Positions 21,841 through 31,800 of a stretch of DNA of 64,000 nt are shown here, one piece after another (positions within the stretch are counted from its first letter, which is position 1; the number at the start of each line of letters is the position of its first letter). The notes under the pieces were generated by a model. That model was not told the origin of the DNA and did no database searches. It saw only the letters and a program-made list of their open reading frames with translations. A program made the position numbers and the translations under genes. Location: the NCBI RefSeq assembly GCF_000715205.1, contig NZ_JOTP01000013.1:1-64000 (forward strand), in the 5' to 3' direction. The stretch comes from Bacillus zhangzhouensis. GTDB taxonomy: Bacteria; Bacillota; Bacilli; Bacillales; Bacillaceae.

Positions 21841-22287
21841 ATGCAATTAATCGTCTATTTAGCTGGAGAAATTCATAGCCAGTGGCGTGATGAAATCAAG
21901 GAGAAAAGCCAATCTTTGAAGTTACCTGTGACATTTGTTGGTCCAATGGAGAATCATGACCGCTCGGACAACATTGGTGAAGACATTTTAGGCGAGCAAC
22001 CAAATGCCATTTTAAAAGACGATGCTGCTTCTGATTTGAACAATTTCCGCACCGAGATTTTATTGAATAAAGCAGATGTTGTCATTGCACGCTTCGGAGA
22101 GAAATATAAACAGTGGAACACTGCAATGGATGCATCTTCTGCCATCGCCAAAGGAAAACCTCTTATTTTGATCCGTCCAAAGGAACTACACCATCCATTA
22201 AAGGAACTATCAAACAAAGCAAATATCACTGTGGAAACAGTGAATCAAGCGATCAAGGCGTTATCTTACGTGTTTGAACAGCAATAA
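21841..22287 (+). CDS. ytoQ: YtoQ family protein
   Basis: The ATG at 21841 follows AAGGAGGAGAT and gives 148 residues, the family length. It begins MQLIVYLAGEIHSQWRDEI and contains NNFRTEILLNKADVVIARFGEKYKQWN and GKPLILIRPKELHHPL, a layout like the nucleoside 2-deoxyribosyltransferase fold. The activity is unknown. It is transcribed alone and towards ytoP, with a repeat cluster in between. Confidence 0.88.
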   Translation: MQLIVYLAGEIHSQWRDEIKEKSQSLKLPVTFVGPMENHDRSDNIGEDILGEQPNAILKDDAASDLNNFRTEILLNKADVVIARFGEKYKQWNTAMDASSAIAKGKPLILIRPKELHHPLKELSNKANITVETVNQAIKALSYVFEQQ

Positions 22288-22641
22288 GAAAGAAGGCTGC
22301 CTTCATTGAAGAGGCAGCCTTTACACTGTTGACAAAGGGCTAAAATGACCTTTATTGAGCATCGGCACGCAGGACTGACAAAGAATGCTAGGGTTTGTCT
22401 ACACGCTGAAGGCTGCCCTCATTGAAGAGGCAGCCTTTACACTGTTGACAAAGGGCTAAACTGACCTTTCTTTTAGCCCTTTGTCTCCTTTTCAGCGTGA
22501 TAGAAAACCTGTGCAGTCTAGGAAGGACGAGTACCGGAGCGGAGCGAATTTGACATTCTTGAGCATCGGCACGCAGGACTGACAAAGAATGCGAGGGTTT
22601 GTCTACACGCTGAAGGCTGCCCTCATTGAAGAGGCAGCCTT
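22288..22641. repeat. Tandem cluster of structured repeat elements between ytoQ and ytoP
   Basis: A hairpin unit (AAGGCTGCC ... GGCAGCCTT) occurs three times, at 22293-22322, 22409-22437 and 22613-22641. Between the copies lie a long element (22439-22612) and a shorter version (22323-22408) that lacks about 90 internal bases. In the long element, GACAAAGGGCTAAA (22447-22460) pairs perfectly with 22472-22485. TTCAGCGTG (22491-22499) pairs with CACGCTGAA (22606-22614), with further pairing inside (AAACC/GGTTT, CAGTC/GACTG). Copies 22355-22437 and 22559-22641 differ at one base. The outer hairpins can serve as terminators for the convergent genes. Confidence 0.85.
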
Positions 22642-22652
22642 TTCTATGACGT

Positions 22653-23726
22653 TTACACCTGTTGATAAATAGAATCCACCGTGCTTTGATCACAGCTTTT
22701 AACAAGACGAACAATTAGCTCTTTTGCCGCAGCGTAATCATCCACATGTAAGACAGAATGACTTGTATGAATATAGCGCGCACAAACGCCAATAACTGCA
22801 GACGGCACACCTTTATTCGAAATATGAACACGTCCAGCATCAGTACCACCTGGTGATACGAAGTATTGGTATGGAATGTTATTTGTTTCAGCCGTATCGA
22901 GCACAAAGTCTCTCATGCCACGGTGCGTAATCATCGTTCGATCAAAAATACGAAGAAGTGCACCTTTTCCAAGCTGGCCGAATTGTGTTTTGTCACCCGT
23001 TACATCATTTGCAGGACTCGCATCTAAAGCAAAGAATAGGTCCGGCTGAATCATATTGGCTGCTACTTCTGCACCTCTAAGCCCTACTTCTTCCTGAACT
23101 GTTGCACCTGAATACAGCTGACATGAAAGGGTTTCGTCTTTTAATTCTTTTAATAATTCAATTGCAAGTCCGCAGCCATAGCGGTTATCCCAAGCCTTTG
23201 CTAAGATCTTTTTTGGATTCGCCATTGGGGTAAAGACCGTTGCAGGGACGATTTGCTGTCCTGGGCGAATGCCAAGCTCTTTTGCCTCTTCTTCGCTATC
23301 TGCACCAATATCAATCAGCATATCTGACGGCTTCACAGGTTTGCTTTTTTGTTCTGGTGTCAGAAGGTGAGGAGGTGTACTAGACACGACACCAGGAATT
23401 GGCCCATGATCGGTATGAACATCCACACGCTGAGCCAGCATGACTTGACTCCACCAGCCACCAAGTGTTTGAAAACGAATCATCCCGTTTTTCGTAATCG
23501 ATGATACCATGAAGCCCACTTCATCCATATGACCAGCCACCATGATGTTTGGTGCCTTTTCTGGACCCTTACGTACGCCAAACACTCCGCCAAGACGATC
23601 CTGAATGAGTTCATCGGAATATTTCTCAAGTTCCTTTTTCATAAAAGCACGCACATGGTGCTCATTACCTGGAGTTCCTTGTAATTCTGTTAAATTTCGG
23701 AAAAGCGACAATGTTTCTTCGTTCAT
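22653..23726 (-). CDS. ytoP: M42 family aminopeptidase YtoP
   Basis: This 357-residue metallopeptidase has metal ligands visible in [45 protein letters not shown] (catalytic Glu pair), [12 protein letters not shown] and [12 protein letters not shown], the M42 glutamyl aminopeptidase pattern. It forms large cytoplasmic dodecamers in relatives and trims peptides from the N-terminus. It has no signal peptide. A terminator is provided by the repeat cluster downstream. Confidence 0.92.
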   Translation of the reverse strand: MNEETLSLFRNLTELQGTPGNEHHVRAFMKKELEKYSDELIQDRLGGVFGVRKGPEKAPNIMVAGHMDEVGFMVSSITKNGMIRFQTLGGWWSQVMLAQRVDVHTDHGPIPGVVSSTPPHLLTPEQKSKPVKPSDMLIDIGADSEEEAKELGIRPGQQIVPATVFTPMANPKKILAKAWDNRYGCGLAIELLKELKDETLSCQLYSGATVQEEVGLRGAEVAANMIQPDLFFALDASPANDVTGDKTQFGQLGKGALLRIFDRTMITHRGMRDFVLDTAETNNIPYQYFVSPGGTDAGRVHISNKGVPSAVIGVCARYIHTSHSVLHVDDYAAAKELIVRLVKSCDQSTVDSIYQQV

Positions 23727-23925
23727 TCTACGATTTACCTCGTTTCTATGTAATGACCATATATATTCCTATAAAAATAACACTCACTTTATACTATAAG
23801 AATTCTTTCGGTTTTCCAAGTATCTGTCCAGAAATTTTGAATATGCTCTCAAGTATTCGGATTTCTTAACATCAATGGACAAGTTTTGTATAATGGAAAA
23901 AACAGCAATACGGAGGTGCAGCACG

Positions 23926-24240
23926 TTGAAGTTAAAACATGTTCTGATTGGTGCGAGTATTGGCGTAGCCGCTGCAATGATTGCAAAGAAAGTATTTTTC
24001 CCTACGTATATCTCGTCTGAAAAAGCGTTAAAAATTGTGAAATCTGCTTTTAAACAGCGCGGTCCGATCGATGGCTCTTGGATCTATACGGTACCAGAGC
24101 CGTATACCGTAAATGGTGAAACGGTTGATGTGTACAAATCTGGCATTACACGCTCTGCCTTTGGCGAGCTTGAACAGTACGAAGTCATGATTGATGCAAA
24201 AACAGGCATGATCGTTGATGTCATTGATTCTGTTGCTTGA
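23926..24240 (+). CDS. ytzB: YtzB, PepSY-type protein with a membrane anchor
   Basis: The TTG at 23926 follows CGGAGGTG and gives 104 residues starting MKLKHVLIGASIGVAAAMIA, a short N-terminal hydrophobic segment. The rest (EKALKIVKSAFKQRGPIDGSW ... EYEVMIDAKTGMIVDVIDS) is a single PepSY domain. Such domains may inhibit proteases or act at the envelope. The frame is open further upstream without a ribosome site. It is convergent with malS. Confidence 0.85.
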   Translation: MKLKHVLIGASIGVAAAMIAKKVFFPTYISSEKALKIVKSAFKQRGPIDGSWIYTVPEPYTVNGETVDVYKSGITRSAFGELEQYEVMIDAKTGMIVDVIDSVA

Positions 24241-24243
24241 TAA

Positions 24244-24286
24244 AGAAAGCTTCGCAAAGGCGTGTCCTTGCGAAGCTTCTTTTTTA
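24244..24286. terminator. Bidirectional terminator between ytzB and malS
   Basis: GAAGCTTCGCAAG and CTTGCGAAGCTTC form a strong stem with A-runs and T-runs on both sides. Confidence 0.88.
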
Positions 24287-24288
24287 TT

Positions 24289-25986
24289 TTATATGGCTTT
24301 GATTTTTTTGTATACAGGGTGCCACATGGCGTCTTGCACAGTCTGTATGAGATCATCTGGCGATTCTTCGGCAATCCCTTCGTCAATCGCCGCTTGCGCC
24401 ACACGGACAGCCACTGTGGCTGAAACCGTTCGAAGCTGATCGACACTTGGCAGCATCGCCGCACCAGGTTTTCCGACATTGACCATGCTGGCAATGGCTT
24501 CAGCACTCGCAACAAACATGCTATTTGTCATCAGACGGGCTTTAGACACAATCGTTCCAAGACCAAGACCTGGAAAAACAAGGGCATTATTTGCCTGCCC
24601 AATTTCATATGTGACCCCATTGTATTCCACGGGATCAAATGGACTTCCCGTTGTCACAAGCGCACGTCCTTCTGTCCACTCGATCAGATCCTCCGGCTTT
24701 GCTTCTGAAAGAGGTGTCGGATTAGACATCGGTAAAATCGCTGGGCGCTCGACGTGTGACGCCATTTCTTTCACAATTTCCTCTGTAAATGCCCCTCCTA
24801 CTGTCGAGGTACCAATTAAAATGGTTGGTTTTGCCTGCTTGACGACCTCTAACAAATCAATGGAATGCTTTGGACCATTACGGGCATAATCCTTTACTTC
24901 GTCAGAACGTCTTGCATACGGCTTTTGGAATGGCTGAATGTCGGCCGAATCATCTGTCAGTAATCCCGTTTTATCAATACACCAGAAATGATCATAAGAT
25001 TCCTCTTCTTTGACACCGTCTCTTACGATGGCATCACGGATTTGCTCTGCTATGCCAATACCTGCCGTACCCGCTCCAAAGATGACAATTCGATGATCCT
25101 TCAGCGGGACCTTCGATGCTTTTACACATGCCAAAACCGCAGCAAGCGAAACTGCTCCAGTTCCTTGAATATCATCATTAAATGTACAAATACGGTCCTT
25201 ATATTTTTCTAAAATGGCGCGGGCATTCTTTGTACCAAAGTCTTCCCAGTGAAGGAGCGCATTTGGAAAGGTGGCACGGGCAAGCTCTACATATTGATCA
25301 ATGAACTGATCGTAGCGTTCGCCTCGAACGCGAGAGTGCTGATTTCCGACATAAAGCGGATCATTCAAGAGACTTTCTTGATTCGTCCCGGCATCAAGCA
25401 CTACTGCCAGCACGCGGCTTGGGTCAATACCTGCTGCCGCTGTATAGACAGCCAATTTCCCAACTGAAATCGCTATTCCGCCAACGCCCCAGTCTCCGAT
25501 GCCTAAAATGCCCTCTGCATCCGTGGCCACGATTAAATCAATCGATTCATCTACACCGTAGGAAGCGAAAATCTCTTCCATGCCTTCTAGGTCATCAATG
25601 GATAAATAAAGTCCTCTGGGCTTTCTATACTCATGGCTATAACGCTGAATGGCCGTTCCTACGGTCGGGGTGTATACGATCGGAAGCATTTCAGCCAAAT
25701 GTTCATTTAATAATTTATAAAAGAGCACTTCGTTTCTGTCATGAAGAGATGTTAAATAGACATTTTTCCCAAGCTCATCTGGCTGTGCTTTGAACTGCTC
25801 ATATGCACGCTTTGCTTGGTCTTCTAACGTTAAAACCTTAGGCGGGAGAAATCCCTTTAAACCAAGCTCTTCCCGTTCTTCCTTTGTAAATGCAACGCCT
25901 TTGTTTAGATAAGGGACAGACATGACTTCCATCCCTCTTAATGGTGTCTCGATGACATCACCCTGTACACGATAAAATTGGTTCAC
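24289..25986 (-). CDS. malS: NAD-dependent malic enzyme (malate dehydrogenase, decarboxylating)
   Basis: The product is 565 residues. It oxidatively decarboxylates malate to pyruvate. Family features are [21 protein letters not shown], the NAD-binding [13 protein letters not shown], the metal site [14 protein letters not shown], and [12 protein letters not shown] near the C-terminus. I chose the GTG at 25986 (AAAGGAAGAG 5 bases upstream), which matches the 566-residue B. subtilis MalS; the open frame extends six codons further. It is transcribed alone, downstream of ytnP, with no clear terminator between the two. Confidence 0.95.
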   Translation of the reverse strand: MNQFYRVQGDVIETPLRGMEVMSVPYLNKGVAFTKEEREELGLKGFLPPKVLTLEDQAKRAYEQFKAQPDELGKNVYLTSLHDRNEVLFYKLLNEHLAEMLPIVYTPTVGTAIQRYSHEYRKPRGLYLSIDDLEGMEEIFASYGVDESIDLIVATDAEGILGIGDWGVGGIAISVGKLAVYTAAAGIDPSRVLAVVLDAGTNQESLLNDPLYVGNQHSRVRGERYDQFIDQYVELARATFPNALLHWEDFGTKNARAILEKYKDRICTFNDDIQGTGAVSLAAVLACVKASKVPLKDHRIVIFGAGTAGIGIAEQIRDAIVRDGVKEEESYDHFWCIDKTGLLTDDSADIQPFQKPYARRSDEVKDYARNGPKHSIDLLEVVKQAKPTILIGTSTVGGAFTEEIVKEMASHVERPAILPMSNPTPLSEAKPEDLIEWTEGRALVTTGSPFDPVEYNGVTYEIGQANNALVFPGLGLGTIVSKARLMTNSMFVASAEAIASMVNVGKPGAAMLPSVDQLRTVSATVAVRVAQAAIDEGIAEESPDDLIQTVQDAMWHPVYKKIKAI

Positions 25987-26061
25987 CTGCACTCTTCCTT
26001 TCACAAGTTCATTTTGTCGTTATTTTGTGTGAAAGGCGAAAAAAACATACAGATGATCTTT

Positions 26062-26910
26062 TTATCTTCCTGTTTCTCTTTTGACTTCATGTGTGATTTG
26101 CCCGTCTTCATCCCACTTCACAGCGCGGTAAATGGCATCATGATAAAACAAGTACCATGCATTTTGTTCTTCTGCGAATGCTTGCCACTTTTGTTTAGCA
26201 GGAATCGAGGTCATCGGATAATCGTCATATGCCAGCACCCAGAGTGGATTTTTATGAGCGTGTGTTGGCATGATATCAGCTAAATGAATCGCTGTTTCTC
26301 CCTGACTTGTGAGCGTTAAGATGCTGTGTCCATTGCTATGACCGCCTGTGTGATGCAGCTCGATGCCTTTTGTCACTTCGATGCTTTCTTCAAATGTGAC
26401 CACTTGATCTGCTACAGGCTCCCAGTTTTCTTTCCAATATGTATTTCTTGAGCGAATGTTCGGCGCTCTCATTTCATCCCATTCGATTTTGGATGTGATG
26501 ATTTTTGCCTGTTGAAAAACAGACACGAGCTGATCGCCCTCACGTTTTGTTAACCCGCTGGCATGATCGAAGTGCAGATGAGTCATTAATACGTAATCAA
26601 TGTCTGATGGGCGTAGACCGAGAGCCGCAAGCGATTCTTCCATTTTGGTCTCCTCTGTCACGCCGTAATTGCGTTTTTGTTTATCCGTCAGCTTCCCTGA
26701 TCCGATGCCGGAATCCACTAATAGATGAAGACCATTCCACCGGATAAGCATTGGATCACACCGTAATTCAATTTGATTGCGATCGTTTACTGGATATTTT
26801 TTTGACCATAACGGCTTTGGCACCACACCGAACATCGCACCGCCGTCCATGTGAGTATCTCCCCCGTTTAACCAGAACAGTTCCATTTCGCCTATTTTCA
26901 TTGTCTCCAT
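26062..26910 (-). CDS. ytnP: Metallo-beta-lactamase-fold lactonase YtnP
   Basis: The product is 282 residues. The zinc site is [10 protein letters not shown] (H-x-H-x-D-H), with a further His in [10 protein letters not shown] and an Asp in [13 protein letters not shown], as in the AiiA-like and YtnP quorum-quenching lactonases. B. subtilis YtnP inhibits Streptomyces signalling. I chose the ATG at 26910 because GGAGGG lies about 9 bases upstream and gives [17 protein letters not shown]; the frame is open 17 codons further. Confidence 0.9.
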   Translation of the reverse strand: METMKIGEMELFWLNGGDTHMDGGAMFGVVPKPLWSKKYPVNDRNQIELRCDPMLIRWNGLHLLVDSGIGSGKLTDKQKRNYGVTEETKMEESLAALGLRPSDIDYVLMTHLHFDHASGLTKREGDQLVSVFQQAKIITSKIEWDEMRAPNIRSRNTYWKENWEPVADQVVTFEESIEVTKGIELHHTGGHSNGHSILTLTSQGETAIHLADIMPTHAHKNPLWVLAYDDYPMTSIPAKQKWQAFAEEQNAWYLFYHDAIYRAVKWDEDGQITHEVKRETGR

Positions 26911-26978
26911 TGCTGTCATCCCTCCTTTTTCTATCGTAGCAAATACAGCCAAAAATCGCATGCACCAATCTTTTCATT

Positions 26979-27016
26979 AAAAAAAGCTGACTGCAATGAT
27001 CCAATGCAGCCAGCTT
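26979..27016 (-). terminator. Terminator of trmB
   Basis: AAAGCTG.CTGCA and TGCAG.CAGCTTT form a stem with one unpaired base per arm, followed by T on the minus strand. Confidence 0.8.
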
Positions 27017-27026
27017 TATTCATAGG

Positions 27027-27668
27027 TTATTCTGGGAATTTCACTTCTGATCGATAGATGGGTTGTCCCATAGAAGAGAATTTCTCTTCATATTCGGTCA
27101 TCACATTTCCTTCTAGATCATCCTCATGTAAATCAAGGCTTACATACGTTAAAAGGAGTCCGTAAGCAGAAAAGCTTTTTAAGGAATATTCAAATAACCC
27201 GCGGTTATCTGTTTTGAAATGTAATTCACCGCCTGGACGGAGAATATGTTCATATCGCTCTAAAAAGGCTTTAAAGGTCAATCTGCGCTTTTCGTGTCTT
27301 GCTTTAGGCCACGGATCAGAGAAATTTAAATATACTCGATCAATTTCATTTTCCGCAAACACATCTGTCAGTGTCTCAGCGTTGATGTTCAAAAGCTTCA
27401 CGTTATCAACATCTGTCTCTTTGATTTTATCTACTGCTGTCACAATGACACTTTTAAATAATTCAATGCCAATATAGTTGATATCAGGATGAAGCTTGCC
27501 CATTCCAGCAATAAAGCTCCCTTTTCCTGTCCCAACTTCAATATGGATTGGATGATCATTTCCAAACAGCTCATGCCATTTCCCTTTATACTGTTCAGGG
27601 TTTGCTAGAGCAATATGAGCATTTTCAGCTAAGTAATCATCCGCCCATGGTTTATGTCGCATTCTCAA
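27027..27668 (-). CDS. trmB: tRNA (guanine-N7)-methyltransferase
   Basis: This 213-residue Rossmann methyltransferase makes m7G46 in tRNA. The SAM loop is [29 protein letters not shown] is the TrmB signature; [13 protein letters not shown] follows. Length and motifs are normal. It lies between two terminators, so it is probably monocistronic. Confidence 0.96.
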   Translation of the reverse strand: MRMRHKPWADDYLAENAHIALANPEQYKGKWHELFGNDHPIHIEVGTGKGSFIAGMGKLHPDINYIGIELFKSVIVTAVDKIKETDVDNVKLLNINAETLTDVFAENEIDRVYLNFSDPWPKARHEKRRLTFKAFLERYEHILRPGGELHFKTDNRGLFEYSLKSFSAYGLLLTYVSLDLHEDDLEGNVMTEYEEKFSSMGQPIYRSEVKFPE

Positions 27669-27752
27669 TTTGATACACCTCTATTTTCTTTACATTTTAT
27701 CAAGATACCATGAAACATAAAGACCCGCAAGACAGCATCTCATATGCACATA

Positions 27753-27786
27753 TGAAAAAGACCAGCCTCTATTTGAGCTGGTCTGC
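27753..27786 (-). terminator. Minus-strand terminator upstream of trmB
   Basis: AGACCAGC (27759-27766) and GCTGGTCT (27777-27784) form a stem followed by TTTTTC on the minus strand. It lies between ytmP and trmB, beneath the upstream region of ytzH. It would stop transcripts that leave ytmP and run antisense through ytzH. Confidence 0.7.
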
Positions 27787-27856
27787 CGCATGTATAAATT
27801 GGGCGCTAGATGCACAGTTTAACCACATAAACGACACGCAAGAAAGGAGCATATGT

Positions 27857-28132
27857 ATGGGATTAAACCGCCAACATCAGCTTCAATTAATCAAAGATAT
27901 CTTAACCGATCACCAGCTGGATTGCTGTGGTACTGTTGCAGAATATGAACAGGTGGGACGCGTGATTCAATTAATGCTGGCGAAAGAGGATCTTGATGCT
28001 GATGTTCGACAGCTGTTAACAGATATTTATGATTACAGCCAAAAGGGCACCTCTGTCAGCTCAATTGATGCACATATCGAGGAGCATCAATCTCATCTGT
28101 CTGAGTGGGTCGAAAACATTCCACTGTCTTAA
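27857..28132 (+). CDS. ytzH: YtzH-like small protein
   Basis: The ATG at 27857 follows AAAGGAGCATATGT and gives 91 residues (MGLNRQHQLQLIKDILTDH ...). It has no membrane segment and matches the short YtzH family of unknown function in size and position. It is convergent with ytmP, overlapping its 3' end by four bases, so each is antisense to the read-through of the other. Confidence 0.85.
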   Translation: MGLNRQHQLQLIKDILTDHQLDCCGTVAEYEQVGRVIQLMLAKEDLDADVRQLLTDIYDYSQKGTSVSSIDAHIEEHQSHLSEWVENIPLS

Positions 28133-28941
28133 TGGATGTTTAACCGTTTTAGCAGTGCGTTTAGCTCCGCTTGCACTTCTTTTTGCGCCTTTTCATTTCC
28201 TTTTCTTTTATGCCAAACGACAAACGATACGGTTTCAGCGAGCACGTACCACGCCATGCGTTTCCGCAAATTGTCCGTCAGCGGGGCGCCGTACATAGAG
28301 AGCCAGCTTTCCCAGTTCTCTTCATCAACATAATGATATAAAAGCGGTCCAAGATCAATTGCAGGGTCTGCAATCATTGCCCCATCCCAATCGATCAAAA
28401 AGAGCTGGTTTTCATCTGTCAGCAGCCAATTATTATGATTGAGGTCACAATGGCATACGACCTTATCCTCGAAATGGACTGCCCCCACATGCTTCTCTAA
28501 ATACTGGATAGCACGCGAGATGTCATGTGATTCAATCTGCTCTTTTAAGATGGACTGCTTGAGATGCATCAGAATGGATTCTGGGTCAAGCGAGTGCTTT
28601 TCTAATCGTTTCAGCATATCGAGCAACTCTTTAGATGTATGAATTTTTCTGAGCTGCTCCGCAACAGGACGGTCATTCATGTCCTTTGGCTTCAGCTCCC
28701 TGCCGCTCAGCCAGTGCTGCGCAGTAATGACATCCCCATTTTCCATCCGTTTTGTCCAGACAAGCTTCGGCACAATGCCTTCAGCTGACAAAACCGCAAG
28801 AAACGGTGACGTATTGCGTTTTAAAAATAGCTTTTGGTCATTGTGTGTTGCGAAGTACGCATCTCCCGTAGCGCCTCCAGCGGGAGAGATGTGCCATTCG
28901 CTACCTAATATTTGTCCCAACCAGTTCATATCAATTTTCAA
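28129..28941 (-). CDS. ytmP: YtmP, APH/choline-kinase-like phosphotransferase
   Basis: This 270-residue protein kinase-like fold enzyme has the catalytic loop VVCHCDLNHNNWLL (H-x-D-x-x-x-x-N) and metal-binding FLIDWDGAMIADPAIDLG, as in aminoglycoside and choline phosphotransferases. An N-terminal lobe (SPAGGATGDAYFA ... KLFLKRNTSPFL) carries the conserved Lys. The substrate is unknown; it need not confer drug resistance. It is the terminal gene before a minus-strand terminator. Confidence 0.9.
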   Translation of the reverse strand: MKIDMNWLGQILGSEWHISPAGGATGDAYFATHNDQKLFLKRNTSPFLAVLSAEGIVPKLVWTKRMENGDVITAQHWLSGRELKPKDMNDRPVAEQLRKIHTSKELLDMLKRLEKHSLDPESILMHLKQSILKEQIESHDISRAIQYLEKHVGAVHFEDKVVCHCDLNHNNWLLTDENQLFLIDWDGAMIADPAIDLGPLLYHYVDEENWESWLSMYGAPLTDNLRKRMAWYVLAETVSFVVWHKRKGNEKAQKEVQAELNALLKRLNIH

Positions 28942-29214
28942 CCCATCATTTCTTAAAATATTTTAAATCATGCTTTTTTAGTCGACAAAATTCAGCCGAT
29001 TGAAGGTCAATTGGCTGTTTCTTTTTTTATTTATATGATCATAAAAACAAAAAGGACAGCTATTGAGAATGAGATGCTAAACAATAGCCGTCCTATAGAT
29101 TTTATCGCTACCTTCTTATACTCGTCAAGCAAAACTAAAAAATCAGGACAAGAACCTTATGAAAAGGAAGGCTTTTTTCATGATTCTTTTGCTGGCGCAT
29201 ACGCCGGCAGTCAT
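28942..29214. other. Intergenic region between ytlR and ytmP with several hairpins
   Basis: I see no convincing gene here. There are two inverted repeats: one at 28993-29028 that looks like a plus-strand terminator (CAGCC.ATTGA/TCAAT.GGCTG, then a T-run), and the ytlR terminator at 29044-29095. The ytmP promoter should also lie here. Confidence 0.5.
29044..29095 (-). terminator. Terminator of the ytlR operon
   Basis: GGACGGCTATTG (29093-29082) and CAATAGCTGTCC (29065-29054) form a 12-bp stem with one mismatch, followed by T-rich sequence on the minus strand, about 120 bases after ytlR. Confidence 0.72.
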
Positions 29215-30144
29215 TTAAGCACGTAATTTTAAGGTTCGTTCACTAGCCTTCACAAAGACAGGGGTTGCGCCGATCACTTCACCGTCTGCGTGAAATAAGA
29301 TTTTTTCATCTGCCTCCAAGTATGCTTCCTCATGCTGAAACAGGGTGACTCCCTTCATCGTCAGGTGCTTTCGAAACACCATCGCACTTAGAAACAAGAG
29401 GACTTTGAATGGATTCAAATCCGTGACTACGATCGTTTGAAAGCCTGGCTGCCTCGCACTTGCTTCTGGCGCTGCTTCCAGCCCTCCGCCATAATACGGA
29501 TGATTGCATACGATCACAAACCACACTTGGCGAAAGACTTTCTTCTCCTTTTCAATAAAAAGAGCAAGATCGAACGGCTTAAATGACCATAAAGAATGGA
29601 GAAATGACAGCGGGTAGATGATAAACCCAAGTTTGAGTCGCTTCAGCCACTTTTTTCCTCTGAAATGCACCGTTTTCCTCAAGACATGCGCGTCAAACCC
29701 AGCACCAATATGATTGAGAAAGAGAACAGATTGCGGGCTTTCTGCATGATCCTGAAAGGAACCGAGAGAAAATGTTTTGGTGAGCATTCTCTTTTGCTTT
29801 CTCACTTCTTTTAACACATCATGACGATGGATGCCGAGCCCCTTCGCTGCGTCATTCCAGTGGCCAGCGGGGACAAAACTCAGCTGCACATGATCAATTT
29901 CTTTTAAGCCATTCAGTACTTCATGAATGGTGCCGTCACCGCCAATGATGATCAGGCGCTTTAATCTGTCATCTTGCATAGCGCTAATCTGTCTCGCCAA
30001 TACTTCTGCATGGCCTTCATGCTGAGTGAGAAACGACCGGTATGAGATCTCTACCTTTTGTAATTCTTTCTCTATGCTCCTCCAAATGCGGAGTCCTTTT
30101 CCATGTCCTGCTGCTGGATTGACGATAAAGTACCATTCATTCAT
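29215..30144 (-). CDS. ytlR: YtlR, diacylglycerol-kinase-family lipid kinase
   Basis: The product is 309 residues with a DAGK catalytic domain. The N-terminal NPAAGHGKGLRIW and the ATP-binding GGDGTIHEVLNGL are diagnostic, and HIGAGFDAHV and HPYYGGGLEAAPEAS follow. The C-terminal domain (HADGEVIGATPVFVKA) matches YegS-type lipid kinases. The lipid substrate is unknown. It follows ytlQ by about 50 bases. Confidence 0.88.
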   Translation of the reverse strand: MNEWYFIVNPAAGHGKGLRIWRSIEKELQKVEISYRSFLTQHEGHAEVLARQISAMQDDRLKRLIIIGGDGTIHEVLNGLKEIDHVQLSFVPAGHWNDAAKGLGIHRHDVLKEVRKQKRMLTKTFSLGSFQDHAESPQSVLFLNHIGAGFDAHVLRKTVHFRGKKWLKRLKLGFIIYPLSFLHSLWSFKPFDLALFIEKEKKVFRQVWFVIVCNHPYYGGGLEAAPEASARQPGFQTIVVTDLNPFKVLLFLSAMVFRKHLTMKGVTLFQHEEAYLEADEKILFHADGEVIGATPVFVKASERTLKLRA

Positions 30145-30192
30145 ATATTAGCTCCACTCAGGTCTCATTTTACGCGACCTTCCATCATGCCT

Positions 30193-31128
30193 TTAATCGA
30201 GCCATTCCTGCCTTCTTTTACTGTCTGATTCACCATGAGCAAGCAATGCCTTGGTCGCCTTAAATTGCTGATGCTTTGTCGGCGCCGTATTTTTCCGCTG
30301 CTTTTCAAACCATTCCTCAGCCTTTTTCTTATCGACAACCTCCATGCCGTATGGCACTTCAGGTAAGTCAATATAAGAGGTTCGGCTGATCAGGATCTTT
30401 TTCACAGGAAGGTCCACACCACTTTGCTGTAAAATCTTTGACACCACGGTTCCAGAGCGCAGAAGGCTTGAGCAAGGGTTCAAGACGGACTGGACTGCTT
30501 TCCCCGTCGCCCGTTTTTCCCAAAAACGTTCCTTTGATCCGATGTATACGCTGTCTGGCTCTGCCTCTAAGAAGGATAAACAGATCACTTCCAGCGGCGT
30601 AATGAGCACGGGGCATAATTCCATCTCAGCTTTTTGAATGAGCAGCACCGGCTTGTACATCACAAAATAAGAATCTGGAAGCTGTCTTGCAAGCATACGC
30701 AGCTTTTCATCATACCGAATGTGATGGGATACGGTTGAAATGTGAGATAGCGTCGAGCTGGCCCATTTTATTTGAACATCATATAGATGATCCTTAAAAA
30801 AGTGAATCAGCTTCGTTTCTTCGGTAGGGACGTTTCTGAAGACACCTTGCTCTATATCAGTTGGCTCGTTAAAAAGACTCAGGTCCCGTTCCTTTTTCAT
30901 ATCGGCTTCTTTTTGCTTTCTCTTTAAGGAGAATTTCTTTCTCTTTTCTTCCACTTGTTCAGGCATTTGTTCAGAGATTTGTGCAAACTGATGTTGCGCC
31001 TGCTCTTTAGAAGCCTTTTTCAACTCGTCCCATCTTTGTTTTTTCAATCGAATAAATTGATTGATGTAGTGATGAGGGTCTTGTTCATATCGTGATATAT
31101 AATCTTGGATTTTGATAATTTGCGCCAT
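30193..31128 (-). CDS. ytlQ: YtlQ, conserved protein of unknown function
   Basis: This 311-residue cytoplasmic protein has a charged, probably helical N-terminal third (residues about 25-95, many Lys, Glu, Gln). A mixed alpha/beta core follows ([39 protein letters not shown]). I do not recognise a catalytic motif. It lies between ytlP/thpR and ytlR in the same orientation with short gaps, the B. subtilis order, so the three are probably one operon. Confidence 0.8.
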   Translation of the reverse strand: MAQIIKIQDYISRYEQDPHHYINQFIRLKKQRWDELKKASKEQAQHQFAQISEQMPEQVEEKRKKFSLKRKQKEADMKKERDLSLFNEPTDIEQGVFRNVPTEETKLIHFFKDHLYDVQIKWASSTLSHISTVSHHIRYDEKLRMLARQLPDSYFVMYKPVLLIQKAEMELCPVLITPLEVICLSFLEAEPDSVYIGSKERFWEKRATGKAVQSVLNPCSSLLRSGTVVSKILQQSGVDLPVKKILISRTSYIDLPEVPYGMEVVDKKKAEEWFEKQRKNTAPTKHQQFKATKALLAHGESDSKRRQEWLD

Positions 31129-31157
31129 CTGCTGCTCACTCCAACTTCTAGAATCAT

Positions 31158-31709
31158 TTATTTATGTAGTGTAAATTGTTTGATTGCGTGATAACGCGGG
31201 GTTTCTTTCGGACGTATTTCAAATAAAGCAATACTAGAAACCTCCATCATATAGGGCTCTTTACGTAAAGGCGCTTGTTCTTCATAAGGCTGATCCGCAT
31301 TCCATTTGCGCGCAATCGTCATATGCGGATGAAAGGGTCTCTTTTCCACAGGATGACCTGCTGACAATACGGATTCTTTCACCTTTTCTCTTACGTGCAT
31401 GAGCGGCTTGCTCTCACTCGGCTTTGCAAAAAAGACTCTCGGACGCTCCTTCGTACCAAACTGCCCTAACTCATTCAGCTCTAGCGGAAATGCAGGTGCT
31501 TCATTTGAAAGGTTTTCAAGCAGCTGAATGATCTTTTCCAAACGCTCTTTTGGAATGGCGCCTAAAAATACAAGGGTTACATGATAATCACTAGGTGCTG
31601 TCCATTTTTGAAATGACAGTCCACTCCTTTGATCGATGTCTGTTTTGATTTGATGCGCAAGTTGTTCAGGGATGTGAATCCCGATAAAATAATGACGACT
31701 TTCTGACAT
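31158..31709 (-). CDS. thpR: RNA 2',3'-cyclic phosphodiesterase (ThpR/YtlP)
   Basis: This 2H phosphoesterase of about 183 residues has two His-x-Thr motifs: HVTLVFLG near residue 43 and HPHMTIARK near 130. It opens 2',3'-cyclic phosphate RNA ends and is related to LigT. I chose the second of two adjacent ATGs because it is better spaced from AAAGGTG. It is the first gene of the ytlPQR group. Confidence 0.92.
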   Translation of the reverse strand: MSESRHYFIGIHIPEQLAHQIKTDIDQRSGLSFQKWTAPSDYHVTLVFLGAIPKERLEKIIQLLENLSNEAPAFPLELNELGQFGTKERPRVFFAKPSESKPLMHVREKVKESVLSAGHPVEKRPFHPHMTIARKWNADQPYEEQAPLRKEPYMMEVSSIALFEIRPKETPRYHAIKQFTLHK

Positions 31710-31800
31710 CATATCACCTTTCCTTTTTTAACAAACTTTACGAATCCCCATTGATGATAGTATAACTAAAGAAATGCGGAATGAGAAGAAAGGGTGTCAC

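Noticed and set aside
22388-22714. 108-residue frame across the repeat cluster
   Set aside because: It reads through hairpins and repeats and into the ytoP tail, with internal duplications from the repeat itself and no ribosome site.
28129-28941. ytmP as an aminoglycoside resistance gene
   Set aside because: It has only the general kinase-like fold. Its conserved position in bacilli marks it as a housekeeping phosphotransferase, and there are no signs of transfer.
29011-29226. 71-residue plus-strand frame between ytlR and ytmP
   Set aside because: It has no ribosome site, crosses two hairpins and the ytlR terminator, and has no recognisable features.
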